IMG/VR virus record: IMGVR_UViG_3300002835_000328
Location: 1-47,106 of that record
Length of the DNA: 47,106 nt
Reading direction: 5' to 3' (one strand)
Origin: a virus
Part shown: positions 16,434 to 24,839 of the stretch, piece by piece
Layout: each line of letters starts with the position of its first letter
How positions within the stretch are numbered: position 1 is the first letter of the stretch
Notes under the pieces: generated by a model
What the model saw: the letters and a program-made list of their open reading frames with translations, nothing else
The model's database searches: none
What the model was told of the DNA's origin: nothing
Made by a program: the position numbers and the translations under genes

Positions 16434-17836
16434 GCTATAGCCTTCCTATACTTTTCTGAAATCATTGAGTTGAGTGCCGTTGCCTCTTCCTCCGAAAGGT
16501 AATTCGGAGATAGACAGGCTGCATTCAGCAGACCAAGTATGTAGTTGTTGGTTGAGCGCATTTCATCAGGCAAGACGGCAGCATCGGGGAAAAGTGGCAG
16601 AGATTCTTGCTTGCAATCTTCAAGATCAACGAAAGACTCAACATGATTAGCAAGCCATCTCTTGCATCGGTTGTTTATTCTTTCGGTTGTCTCCAATGCC
16701 TCCTGCGGGCTTTCGGAACACACGATCAGTCCGTGGTTCTCTAGAAATATGATGTTCGCTGGCATGTCTTCTATCAACCTGTTGGTGAGCATCATGCCGG
16801 GTCTTGTGTATTCAATGAAATCGTATGAAAGATCGTGGAAGATGTCCCTGATGGTTCCCCTAGCCTCCTTGCTGCAAAGGATGGCATTGAGATGGATAGG
16901 ATGCGTATGTACTACCACTCGCTCGGGCAACACTACATGGAATCCTGTTTCCATAGATGGCCTGCTGCCCATTTTCCGTGAACGATGAACGAACTCCGTG
17001 TATTCCTCCTCCGACTGAAATTCAGGAAAGTCCCCATCTATGTCACAAAGACTGAATCCGTGATGTAGATTTACATCGGACATTCTCGCACCTGATGACT
17101 TGATAATGATTCCGCTCTTTGACTTCACGGAAACATTTCCTCCCGGTCCCTGTACTAAGGAAGGATCAAGCGATATCCACTTGCAGAGATTCATGTAATC
17201 CCGAAGAGAATCGTAGAATTCCTTCATCCTGTCCATCAATGCAATTCCCTTGCCGTTCACAGAGATGTACTCTAGCGATATCGATCCGTCCCTTCCCTTC
17301 GTGAACTTCACCACCACATCCGCTCTCTCTTTCTGCGGCGTGATGTACAATTCCTCGTCCTTCTTTCGCCTCTTCATCGTTTCAAGAACTTGGCTTTCCG
17401 TGTAGCCCCTCTTCTTCGTATCTCGCTTCACCTTCCACTCGGTCTTCAGCGTATCATCCGTATCAACAAAGATCGTCAGGTCAGCAAGGCTATAGGTCGG
17501 AATGTGGTACAGGGCATGAAGCCCTTCGTACAGAACATGTTCCCTTGGTTGAACCAAAATTGGAGAATCCCATATTCCCGTGTCGTGGTTGTACTTTCTC
17601 CGTTCGATGGTTTTGCCGTCCATGAGAGCCCGTATGTCAGCATAGCCTCGCTCCAAGTCGTTCTCTTCTGGATCCAAGTGAGTTTTGATCTTCCACACGG
17701 GACTTGTTCTTTCCCATCTGTGTAGATCATCTCCGCTCAGAGTGGTGCAATTCTCCGCACCCAATACCGACTGCATCAAAGTCGATATCGTGGTCTTTCC
17801 CACACCCGAACTGCCGGATATGCAGATGAATGCCAT
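16430..17836 (-). CDS. Fusion of uridine kinase-like P-loop kinase and class II aldolase
   Basis: 468 residues. Residues 1-205 are a P-loop kinase of the uridine kinase/phosphoribulokinase type (GSSGVGKT at 8-15, SGDDLHRW, YEGLHALY, TIFVDTDDTLKTEWKVKRDTKKR). Residues ~210-450 are a class II aldolase/adducin domain (GPGGNVSVKS, SSGARM, zinc histidines in HTHPIHLNA, ENHGLIV). A single protein would phosphorylate a small sugar or polyol and then cleave, epimerise or dehydrate the product. With the nucleotidyltransferase next door it could supply an unusual sugar for the glycan. Stop and start overlap both neighbours. I do not recall this fusion as characterised. Confidence 0.85.
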   Translation of the reverse strand: MAFICISGSSGVGKTTISTLMQSVLGAENCTTLSGDDLHRWERTSPVWKIKTHLDPEENDLERGYADIRALMDGKTIERRKYNHDTGIWDSPILVQPREHVLYEGLHALYHIPTYSLADLTIFVDTDDTLKTEWKVKRDTKKRGYTESQVLETMKRRKKDEELYITPQKERADVVVKFTKGRDGSISLEYISVNGKGIALMDRMKEFYDSLRDYMNLCKWISLDPSLVQGPGGNVSVKSKSGIIIKSSGARMSDVNLHHGFSLCDIDGDFPEFQSEEEYTEFVHRSRKMGSRPSMETGFHVVLPERVVVHTHPIHLNAILCSKEARGTIRDIFHDLSYDFIEYTRPGMMLTNRLIEDMPANIIFLENHGLIVCSESPQEALETTERINNRCKRWLANHVESFVDLEDCKQESLPLFPDAAVLPDEMRSTNNYILGLLNAACLSPNYLSEEEATALNSMISEKYRKAIA

Positions 17837-18744
17837 CAGATCATCTCAGCGATTTCAAGAATACGCATCATGGGCCTTTCCTGTTCGTGATAAGGCCGAT
17901 GGCAATGCAAATCCATGTATCCCTTGTTCCTCAATTTGTTCTCATCATACAGATAGTTGCTACCTGTCCATTGAGGTGTAAATCTTCCCTGAGCATCAAA
18001 CAGTCTTCCTACTCTGTCGATCTTCTGATTCCAAATGTGGTATTCCTTGCCGTAGAAGCCGCTGATCTTCTTGGACTTCAATCCATACCATATCTGTTCG
18101 GAGGTATAGCCTTCCTCAGCAATCCAGTACATACCATGAATGTTCTGATTGAGGGTCTTTCTGGCATCCTCCTTTATCATCCCATGCCTCTGTGCTTCAA
18201 TCACATATTGAACAACTTCCTTGAAGGAACGACCGTTGAAGAACAACTTTTCATAAAGATGACCCTTTGCAACATGGTAATGTCCGGGAAGATCAAAGCC
18301 ACCATTTGCATACGATCCCAACTTCATAAAGGTATCGGCGGGGATTCCGGGGAATCCATCCGTTCGAGCATCGGGACGCATCTGTGCAGTAAGAGTATAG
18401 TTCAGGTGAGCATAGGCATCGTCGGGAATGCTAGGAAGGTCTTCCAAGAAGTACTCGGTCTGCAAAGGTATCTGATCAATGTCACCAATGATCCATGTCT
18501 TGTCTGGCTCGGTCTTTGGATAGTAAAATTTGCAGAACTGTATCTGAATGATGTCCGGCAAGTCTTTGTCAAACTGCATCTCCACTACTTGCCCATATTT
18601 CTCAGACATGCCACACTTGTTCTTGTCACCAAACAACAGGCATACCGGTTCAACATTGAACTTGGTCTTCCATACACGGGACTGAATGTTCCACCACGGG
18701 CTAAATGTCTCGGAGCATCCAAACACCACTTTGTCGAGTTTCAT
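17836..18744 (-). CDS. Putative glycosyltransferase
   Basis: 302 residues, family not assigned. The segment WIIGDIDQIPLQ has a D-x-D (DID) in the setting typical of GT-A folds, and the N-terminal pattern (VVFGCSETFSPWWNIQSRVW, VCLLFGD) suits a nucleotide-sugar-binding Rossmann-like start. Aromatic content is high, as in glycan-binding enzymes. It overlaps the kinase-aldolase gene by one nt (TGATG) and the FkbM gene by four (ATGA). It has no close copy elsewhere in the operon, unlike the other transferases. Confidence 0.7.
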   Translation of the reverse strand: MKLDKVVFGCSETFSPWWNIQSRVWKTKFNVEPVCLLFGDKNKCGMSEKYGQVVEMQFDKDLPDIIQIQFCKFYYPKTEPDKTWIIGDIDQIPLQTEYFLEDLPSIPDDAYAHLNYTLTAQMRPDARTDGFPGIPADTFMKLGSYANGGFDLPGHYHVAKGHLYEKLFFNGRSFKEVVQYVIEAQRHGMIKEDARKTLNQNIHGMYWIAEEGYTSEQIWYGLKSKKISGFYGKEYHIWNQKIDRVGRLFDAQGRFTPQWTGSNYLYDENKLRNKGYMDLHCHRPYHEQERPMMRILEIAEMI

Positions 18745-19355
18745 CTTGCTTCTCCATTTTCCTTCATGGTCTTTATTGTGTTCATTGTCTCTTTATACTT
18801 CACATATTTCGGATTGATGTACCAGTCTTCGAACGGCCATCCTCTGTGTAGATCCGAGGAAATCGCCATGTGACCCACATTGTCAACGATTCTTATGTAA
18901 CCGTTGCGAGTCAAGAGGTCAAACACATCTCTCTTGAGTTCATCCACTCCAGCATTACGAGAATATAAATTGTGTTCTATGGTTGCGATCTTGAATTCAT
19001 AACCACCACCAACAAAAGACTCAATGGCCTTGTAGTCATTTCCTTCTATATCCACGGACAGATAGTCAACCACAGTTGGGCATCCATTTGCAGAGAGAAC
19101 ATCGGAAAGAAGGACTGTTCCTTCTGACCCATCCCCGATGAAGCAAGAAACACATTTGCACTTTCTACCCAACATTCGCTCCATGCTTCCATCTATGGCT
19201 ATACCTTCCCACCCTCTTTCCTCAAACATCAAAGAATTGCTGTTTATGTCGATGGCTTGGTCATATCCAGCACCGACATCCACAAAGAACCCCTTGGTGG
19301 GACGAGACAGAAGAATGTCTACGAATTCATCTTGAAATGCTTGCGAATACATCAT
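18741..19355 (-). CDS. FkbM-family methyltransferase (copy 1)
   Basis: 204 residues. SQAFQDEFVDILL, GFFVDVGAGYDQ (AdoMet-binding glycine motif), WEGIAIDGSM and VDYLSVDIEGNDYKAIE are the ordered motifs of FkbM methyltransferases, which O-methylate sugars in glycans and polyketides. A second FkbM gene (20948-21562) shares this layout. Methyl caps on a glycan often block further extension or recognition. Start and stop overlap neighbours by ATGA. Confidence 0.88.
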   Translation of the reverse strand: MMYSQAFQDEFVDILLSRPTKGFFVDVGAGYDQAIDINSNSLMFEERGWEGIAIDGSMERMLGRKCKCVSCFIGDGSEGTVLLSDVLSANGCPTVVDYLSVDIEGNDYKAIESFVGGGYEFKIATIEHNLYSRNAGVDELKRDVFDLLTRNGYIRIVDNVGHMAISSDLHRGWPFEDWYINPKYVKYKETMNTIKTMKENGEAR

Positions 19356-20299
19356 TCACCCCAATTCAGGCCATCATTGCCGCCCGAAATGTATTTAGCC
19401 ATCCCTTGCGACAAACGGTTCATCCTGTAGTCATCTCCCTGCAAGATTTGCCAGATTTTTTCAGGGACTTGCTTGTTGGGTATGGCACTCAAATTCCTTA
19501 CCCATGCGTTGTGGTGATATGCTATGTCCTTGACCGCCCATGTCTTCTTGGGATCAAGGAACATCTTTACACCCAACCAATGGATGGGTGCATCCCCCCA
19601 CCGTCGATAATAAATGTTTCCTGTCCGGTCAAGATGATCGAAGTAATCCATGTACTCCTTGCCTCGGAAGAAAGAGAACTTTGCAATCTCAAAGTTCGTG
19701 TAGAAGAGCCGATAGTTCCACTTTCCATCCACCAAGCAACTCTTGAAATACTCGCTCATTTCGATGTTGTTTGTCTTCAGGAAGTTCTCGGTTTCTTCCC
19801 ATAGACCCTGTGCAACGCTAGGAACCTCTCCATCTTCCTCACTCATGTAGGCATATTCATAGCCTTCATTCTTCATTCGCTCAAATGGATCGTAAGAAAT
19901 GGGGGAGTAGATGTAGGAATCGGAATCAAGCCTCCAATACCAATCATACTTGAGCAATCTCTCATCCCGATAGATTCCTCCCGAATGGAAGCGACACATG
20001 TGTCGGTAACCCATCCAAGCCTCGCTCAATGGCACGATGTACTTGCTTTCATCGGCAGATACCCAAGAAGGCATTTCGAAAGAAAGAAGTTCAAAGCGAA
20101 TGCTCGGAATGTAGCCAAGTTGACGATGCAACTGAACCGTCAGGTTGGCAACATCAGTCTTGGTTATGTCATCATGGAACACGATGATCGGATATTCCCG
20201 TGCTTGCTTGAAGTTGTAGCAAAGCAAACTGAGACTGCGGTAAAGCAGGGGCAAGTCACGCTTTCGTGACATATAGATGATCGCGGCATTCTCAGCCAT
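19352..20299 (-). CDS. GT15-family mannosyltransferase-like (Kre2/Mnt1 type), copy 1
   Basis: 315 residues. Residues 98-104 YRHMCRF, then SGGIY, YDWYWRLDSD (118-127), ISYDPFERM, NFEIAKFSFFRGKEYMDYF and RWGDAPIHW follow, in the same order, the hallmark blocks of glycosyltransferase family 15, the fungal GDP-mannose-dependent alpha-1,2-mannosyltransferases. The N-terminus (AIIYMSRKRDLPLLYRSL, YPIIVFHDD) matches the start of that fold. There is no membrane anchor, unlike the fungal Golgi enzymes. The yeast WRVEP segment is replaced by WRLDSD, which makes a D-x-D. A second copy lies at 22279-23244, and Gmd at 23847 also uses GDP-mannose. Confidence 0.85.
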   Translation of the reverse strand: MAENAAIIYMSRKRDLPLLYRSLSLLCYNFKQAREYPIIVFHDDITKTDVANLTVQLHRQLGYIPSIRFELLSFEMPSWVSADESKYIVPLSEAWMGYRHMCRFHSGGIYRDERLLKYDWYWRLDSDSYIYSPISYDPFERMKNEGYEYAYMSEEDGEVPSVAQGLWEETENFLKTNNIEMSEYFKSCLVDGKWNYRLFYTNFEIAKFSFFRGKEYMDYFDHLDRTGNIYYRRWGDAPIHWLGVKMFLDPKKTWAVKDIAYHHNAWVRNLSAIPNKQVPEKIWQILQGDDYRMNRLSQGMAKYISGGNDGLNWGE

Positions 20300-20951
20300 T
20301 TGTCAAATTCACTTTCCGCATTTCCTGAATGTTTGTCTGTTCTGTTGGCCGTTGTGTTTCCGTGACTTGGGGTGACCATCTGTATACGCACATCACCTTA
20401 TCCAAGACATATTGCGTCTTGGCCTTCTCCAATGCACCGAGAGTGAATGCGGCATCCTCGGCCCAATTGCTGTCACCAAACGGAACCGTCTTTATCATGG
20501 AAGTCTTCCATGCACACCATTGCCAAGGAGGACGCTTGCAAGGAATAGTGTTGCCCTTGGAATCAACTTCAAGTTGGTCGAAAGGATGAACTCTGTTATG
20601 GTCAAGGCTCGTCTTCACCAACCATGTCTTGCCGTTGATGGTGGCTTCTTGATTGTAGCAAATCACATCCATATCCATTTCTTCCGTGATGAGTCCACGC
20701 ATGGTTGCGATGTAGTCACCAACCACATCATCGTCATCATCAATGATGCATGAATACTTTCCGGTTGCCATGGAGAGCAACAGGGACTTCTTTCTTCCTA
20801 TGCTCATCATCTTGTTGTCAACCAAAGACAGAACCTCTATGTCCTTGCTGTCGCCAATCTGTGTGAGCAGGCGAGAATACAGAGGATGCAAGTACATTCT
20901 CAGGCGATTGGGGATGCTCGGAATGCATATTGAAAGTTTGATGTCAGTCAT
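20292..20951 (-). CDS. Family 2-like glycosyltransferase (copy 2 of pair)
   Basis: 219 residues from ATG at 20951, which overlaps the upstream stop (ATGA); an upstream in-frame start would run into the FkbM gene. LSICIPSIPNRL, VLSLVDNKMMSIGRKKSLL and YSCIIDDDDDVVGDYI form a GT-A core with an acidic metal site (DDDDD). PPWQWCAWKTSMI and GDSNWAEDAAF are acceptor-side motifs. It is clearly paralogous to 23255-23860 (shared VLTLIDNKCMTIGEK-type segment and FLDDDD). Together with the GT15 gene after it, this repeats the order seen upstream. Confidence 0.87.
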   Translation of the reverse strand: MTDIKLSICIPSIPNRLRMYLHPLYSRLLTQIGDSKDIEVLSLVDNKMMSIGRKKSLLLSMATGKYSCIIDDDDDVVGDYIATMRGLITEEMDMDVICYNQEATINGKTWLVKTSLDHNRVHPFDQLEVDSKGNTIPCKRPPWQWCAWKTSMIKTVPFGDSNWAEDAAFTLGALEKAKTQYVLDKVMCVYRWSPQVTETQRPTEQTNIQEMRKVNLTNG

Positions 20952-21562
20952 GCGTTTCCCACCTTGTGATTTATCCATGCTTCGTTGCAGCCAATCGTCA
21001 TGCCGTATTCGAAGCCATTTTCAGAAAGCATTCGCTTACATTCTTCTGTGGCATGATTATTCTGATGAAACTCTACCAGAACAACATAAGTCGGTATCGA
21101 CCAATCAAATGTCTTGAGAACACCATACTCGCCACCCTCAACATCAACCACCAAGAGGTCGATTCTGTTGGGCTTTCCTGCCTCGGCAAGGATGGCATGG
21201 AATGGCTTGCTCTGTACGGGTATTTCGTGTTCCTTTCCATACAGATTCGTTTCTATGTGGGTGTCCTTGATCCCGCCACCGGAATCACCACCGTTTCTTG
21301 AGTAGAACAGTACCGTTCCATCAACCTCAGATACTGCGTAGTTGAAGTTCTTGCAATTCGGCCTGTTTGCCCACAGACGCTTGTACTGGTTGGGTTCGGG
21401 TTCAATGAGAATGCCGGTCCAACCAAGTTCATCTTCAAAGAACTTCGTGTTCGAATAGGTCACCCCATCCATCGCACCAAGTTCAACGAAGAATCCGTTG
21501 CGGTAGTTCAGGTACTTCTTCCACAGAATGACATCCTCTGACTGTTGCGAGTAGAACATCAC
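20948..21562 (-). CDS. FkbM-family methyltransferase (copy 2)
   Basis: 204 residues. YSQQSEDVIL, GFFVELGAMDGVTYSNT, WTGILIEPEPNQY and IDLLVVDVEGGEYGVL are FkbM motifs; the last carries the acidic residues near the active site. The protein is the same length as the 18741 gene but only distantly alike, so the two probably methylate different positions. It overlaps the glycosyltransferase genes on both sides by ATGA. Confidence 0.9.
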   Translation of the reverse strand: MMFYSQQSEDVILWKKYLNYRNGFFVELGAMDGVTYSNTKFFEDELGWTGILIEPEPNQYKRLWANRPNCKNFNYAVSEVDGTVLFYSRNGGDSGGGIKDTHIETNLYGKEHEIPVQSKPFHAILAEAGKPNRIDLLVVDVEGGEYGVLKTFDWSIPTYVVLVEFHQNNHATEECKRMLSENGFEYGMTIGCNEAWINHKVGNA

Positions 21563-22278
21563 GAAATCTCCACAGGCAACCCAAAGTTGATTGCCTTTCT
21601 CTCCAAGAACTTCTGACGATCAACGGTCTGCCCGATTCTCATGTTCCGAACCATCAACTCATCATGCCATGGGACGAAATTGTGGAAGATGGGTCTTCGG
21701 TCGATATGACGCAACACTCCCAACTTCGTGAATACCAGAGTCTGTTCGTCATCACAGGACTCCGAAACATAGTCGGGATGATAGATGTATCCGAAGCGAT
21801 CATACAGTTTGCGGCCAATCACAGGCAGGGTGATGAGTCCCTTCCATCCTTCAGGTCGCCCATCAATCTTGGTTTCAAGCCTAGGATCGGTATTGTAGTT
21901 GATGGCACCGTTGGTATCAGGGAATTCGGTGAGCATGTCATTGGCGATGATGTCATCCCAACCATTTTCCTGCGGCTCCATGTCATCGGCTGTTGCCACC
22001 ACAACATCCCAAGGAACATCCAAGGGAATGTCACGATTGATTGCGTTGATCTTGCCTTTGCTTTCGCCGTAATGGTACATGATCTTGGCAGTACCCCTTT
22101 GGTTCTGCTTGGCAAGGAACCCACGAATCCTGTCGTTGTTCATGAGGGGATCATCGCTGTCCATGCTGATTACAACGGTGATCTCATGCTTCTCGGAGAT
22201 GCGATCCATGTATCCCAAGAAGTTGGTGACAAACTTTTGTGGTCGCTGACGAGTCGGGTATTTCAATAGTATGTGCAT
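21559..22278 (-). CDS. Glycosyltransferase-like protein (copy 2 of pair)
   Basis: 239 residues. The start ILLKYPTRQRPQKFVTNFLGYMD, then VVISMDSDDP, SKGKINAINRDIP and VVATADDMEPQENGWDDII are typical of GT-A enzymes that handle an NDP-sugar (ADDM in the D-x-D place). RFGYIYHPDYVSESCDDEQ near the end recurs in the paralogue at 24840-25514. It follows the GT15 stop at once (22279/22278) and its stop overlaps the FkbM start. Confidence 0.85.
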   Translation of the reverse strand: MHILLKYPTRQRPQKFVTNFLGYMDRISEKHEITVVISMDSDDPLMNNDRIRGFLAKQNQRGTAKIMYHYGESKGKINAINRDIPLDVPWDVVVATADDMEPQENGWDDIIANDMLTEFPDTNGAINYNTDPRLETKIDGRPEGWKGLITLPVIGRKLYDRFGYIYHPDYVSESCDDEQTLVFTKLGVLRHIDRRPIFHNFVPWHDELMVRNMRIGQTVDRQKFLERKAINFGLPVEIS

Positions 22279-23244
22279 TTAATCGCTCCAATTGCAGCCG
22301 TCAATTCCAGTCTTTGCGTATCGATCCAAGGCATATAGAAGCCTCGCTCTTCTTCCCTTGGGATTGCTGTCCCCATCAACATAGCGGAGAATGTCATCCG
22401 AAACCTTTCCATCCTTCAGGGAACTCAGATTTCTCAGCCAATTGTTGTGCTGATAGGTCATGTCCTTGACTGCCCATGTCTTGCTTTCGTCCATGAGCAT
22501 GTTGACTCCTAGCCAATGGATCACATTGTCGCCCCATCGGTTGTAGTAAATCTGTCCCGTCTGATCAAGATGGTCAAAGTATGCCATGTAATCGTTGCCT
22601 CGGAAGAATGACAACTTTCCAATTTCAAAGTTGGTGTAATACATGGTGTGATCCCATGTCTTGCCATCTTCCAAGGAATGTTCCTTCAACTGCTTGCTCA
22701 TGGATATGCCATTCTTCTTCATGAAGTCCATGGTTGTATCCCACAGCCCCATACAGACACGGGGCAAATCCTTCTCATCAGTATCTCCCATGTAGGCATA
22801 CTCGTATCCGTTGTCTGCCATTCTTTGGAATGGATCGTAATCCACGGGAGAGAGAATGTATGAGTCTGAATCCAATCGCCAGTACCAATCATACTGAGCC
22901 ATGCTTGGATGGCGATAGATCCCACCCGAATAGAACCGACACATATGACGATACCCCATCCAGAACTCGTTGAGGGATGTGGTGTACTTCGATGGATCAG
23001 GAGAAACCCACGAAGGCATCTCCCACTTCAACTCTTCGAAGTTTATCTTTGGCATGAATCCAAGTTCACGGTGCAGGGCAACCATGAGACTTGACATTGC
23101 CACACGATTCAAGTCATCATGAAAGACAAGGACAGGATACTGCTGTGCGTACTTCCAGTTCTTGAACAGCATGACGAGACTCCGATGAAGAATCGGCAAG
23201 TCCCTCATGCAAGACATGTATGTAACTACCGCATTTTGAGCCAT
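22279..23244 (-). CDS. GT15-family mannosyltransferase-like (Kre2/Mnt1 type), copy 2
   Basis: 321 residues, strongly similar to 19352-20299. It shares GYRHMCRF, SGGIYRHPSMAQYDWYWRL (closer to the fungal form FYRHPLL.xYDWYWRV), VDYDPFQRM, TNFEIGKLSFFRG, YMAYFDHLDQTG and RWGDNVIHWLG. The only visible active-site difference is RWGDNVIHW in place of the fungal RWGDAPVH. No signal or membrane segment. Duplication followed by divergence suggests that two different linkages or acceptors are made. It lies downstream of gmd and a GT2-like gene in the same operon. Confidence 0.85.
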   Translation of the reverse strand: MAQNAVVTYMSCMRDLPILHRSLVMLFKNWKYAQQYPVLVFHDDLNRVAMSSLMVALHRELGFMPKINFEELKWEMPSWVSPDPSKYTTSLNEFWMGYRHMCRFYSGGIYRHPSMAQYDWYWRLDSDSYILSPVDYDPFQRMADNGYEYAYMGDTDEKDLPRVCMGLWDTTMDFMKKNGISMSKQLKEHSLEDGKTWDHTMYYTNFEIGKLSFFRGNDYMAYFDHLDQTGQIYYNRWGDNVIHWLGVNMLMDESKTWAVKDMTYQHNNWLRNLSSLKDGKVSDDILRYVDGDSNPKGRRARLLYALDRYAKTGIDGCNWSD

Positions 23245-23254
23245 GATCTAGATT

Positions 23255-23860
23255 TCACCTTCCTGCATACTGTATGGATTCAGATGTACTGTCGCTGTAT
23301 CGGTAGTGATGCAGCACTTTATCTATGTGGGTTTCGGAAGTCACATACGGAAGCATCCGCATGACCCAATCCAAGTCCTCGCCATATGACGATGGGCGAA
23401 ACGGAATGTTCTTTGTGATTTTGGAGCGCCAGAAGCACATGTGGTATGGAGGCCGACGAATCGTCCTCATGCCCGATCCCGGCACCCACGGCTCATGCGG
23501 GTTGCCAACTTTGAAGTTCACCATGAATTCCTCGCCATTCACGGAGCAATGTTGGTCAAAGGTGATCACATCCGCAGGCGTTTTTTGCATCGCCTCGGTG
23601 AGGGACGAGACATAATCATTGGAAACCATGTCATCATCGTCAAGAAACCCCATCCACTTGCCCCGTGCAGCCCCAAGAAGAGCCTGCCGCTTCTCTCCGA
23701 TGGTCATGCACTTATTATCGATGAGCGTAAGAACCTCCACGCTGCCATCCGTGATTTGCTTCTCCAACTTTTCCTGCAATGGAAGATAGTACTTTTCGAT
23801 CCTGCTCGGAATCGACAGGATCATCACGGTGAACAGGACATTGTTTCTATCTGTTGGCAT
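23255..23860 (-). CDS. Family 2-like glycosyltransferase (copy 1 of pair)
   Basis: 201 residues. FTVMILSIPSRIEKYYLPL, VLTLIDNKCMTIGEKRQALL and WMGFLDDDDMVSNDYV give the nucleotide-sugar-binding half with its metal-binding acidic cluster. RRPPYHMCFWRSKI and PSSYGEDLDW are acceptor-side elements, the latter with the ED catalytic pair common in GT2. Its first 14 nt overlap the end of gmd. Paralogue at 20292-20951. Confidence 0.88.
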   Translation of the reverse strand: MPTDRNNVLFTVMILSIPSRIEKYYLPLQEKLEKQITDGSVEVLTLIDNKCMTIGEKRQALLGAARGKWMGFLDDDDMVSNDYVSSLTEAMQKTPADVITFDQHCSVNGEEFMVNFKVGNPHEPWVPGSGMRTIRRPPYHMCFWRSKITKNIPFRPSSYGEDLDWVMRMLPYVTSETHIDKVLHHYRYSDSTSESIQYAGR

Positions 23861-24839
23861 GGTCTTTCCTCACCTTTGAAAGGTCGTAATCATACATCAT
23901 TTTCGCCAAGGTTGCAAAGTCAACCTCTGGTTTCCACCCAAGGATGGAATGTGCCTTTGACGAATCCCCAACAAGGGATGGTATCTCGTTTGGTCGAAAC
24001 AACTTCGGATCGACCACCACATAATCCTCATACGAACCAAGTCCCGCATGATCGAATACCACTTGAAGGAATTCTCTGACTGTGTGTTCCTTCCCCGTGG
24101 ATATCACGAAATCATCCGCTTCCGTCTGCTGCATCATCAGCCACATGGCTTCGACATAATCCCCCGCAAAGCCCCAATCACGCTTGACATCGATGTTTCC
24201 CAACACAAGGTTGTCCTGCAATCCCTCCCGTATCCTTGCTGCTCCAATCGTGATCTTGCGAGTCACGAATGTCTCTCCACGGCGTGGGCTCTCATGGTTG
24301 AACAGGATGCCGCTTGAGGCATAGAGTCCGTAGGCAGATCGATACATCTGAGCGCAATAGTGTGCGTAGACCTTGGACAATGCATACGGGGAAACGGGCT
24401 TGAATGGGCTGTTCTCGTTGAATCCATTCGGTCCCGATCCCTTGCTGATGCCGAACATCTCAGAGGAGGATGCTTGGTAAAACTTTGTCTTGGGCGACAC
24501 CGACTTGATGACATTGAGCAAGTTCATCGTGCCTTGGCATATCGTTTCCGCCGTATGTTCGGGCATCTGGAAGGAAATCCCCACATGGGACTGCGCTGCA
24601 AGGTTGTATATCTCATCGGGCAGATATGTCTTCACTATGTGGTTGGTACGAGACACATCGCTGACATCGCATATCTCCAACTCAAAGTTCGGATTGCTCA
24701 GGATGGATTCGATCCTGTGGGTGCTTGAGGACGGAGAACGGCGCAGTCCGACCACACGATAGCCCTTGCCAAGCAAGAATTCGGCAAGATAGGAACCATC
24801 CTGCCCATTCACTCCGGTGATGACTGCTACCTTATCCAC
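23847..24839 (-). CDS. gmd: GDP-mannose 4,6-dehydratase Gmd
   Basis: 330 residues, near the family norm. It removes water from GDP-D-mannose to give GDP-4-keto-6-deoxymannose, precursor of GDP-fucose, GDP-rhamnose and GDP-perosamine. Visible motifs are the NAD(P) site TGVNGQDGSYLAEFLL, NLAAQSHVG, the catalytic ASSSEMFG, YALSK (Tyr-x3-Lys), NHESPRRGETFVTRK and GNIDVKRDWGFAGDYVEAMW. It starts with GTG directly after the preceding stop. No gmd partner enzyme (fucose synthase or reductase) is in the window, so the product may be used by a host enzyme. Confidence 0.95.
   Translation of the reverse strand: MDKVAVITGVNGQDGSYLAEFLLGKGYRVVGLRRSPSSSTHRIESILSNPNFELEICDVSDVSRTNHIVKTYLPDEIYNLAAQSHVGISFQMPEHTAETICQGTMNLLNVIKSVSPKTKFYQASSSEMFGISKGSGPNGFNENSPFKPVSPYALSKVYAHYCAQMYRSAYGLYASSGILFNHESPRRGETFVTRKITIGAARIREGLQDNLVLGNIDVKRDWGFAGDYVEAMWLMMQQTEADDFVISTGKEHTVREFLQVVFDHAGLGSYEDYVVVDPKLFRPNEIPSLVGDSSKAHSILGWKPEVDFATLAKMMYDYDLSKVRKDHANR

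Noticed and set aside
15621-16502. 293-residue plus-strand open frame
   Set aside because: Opposite the sugar nucleotidyltransferase gene, whose motifs are clear; no promoter or Shine-Dalgarno on the plus strand.
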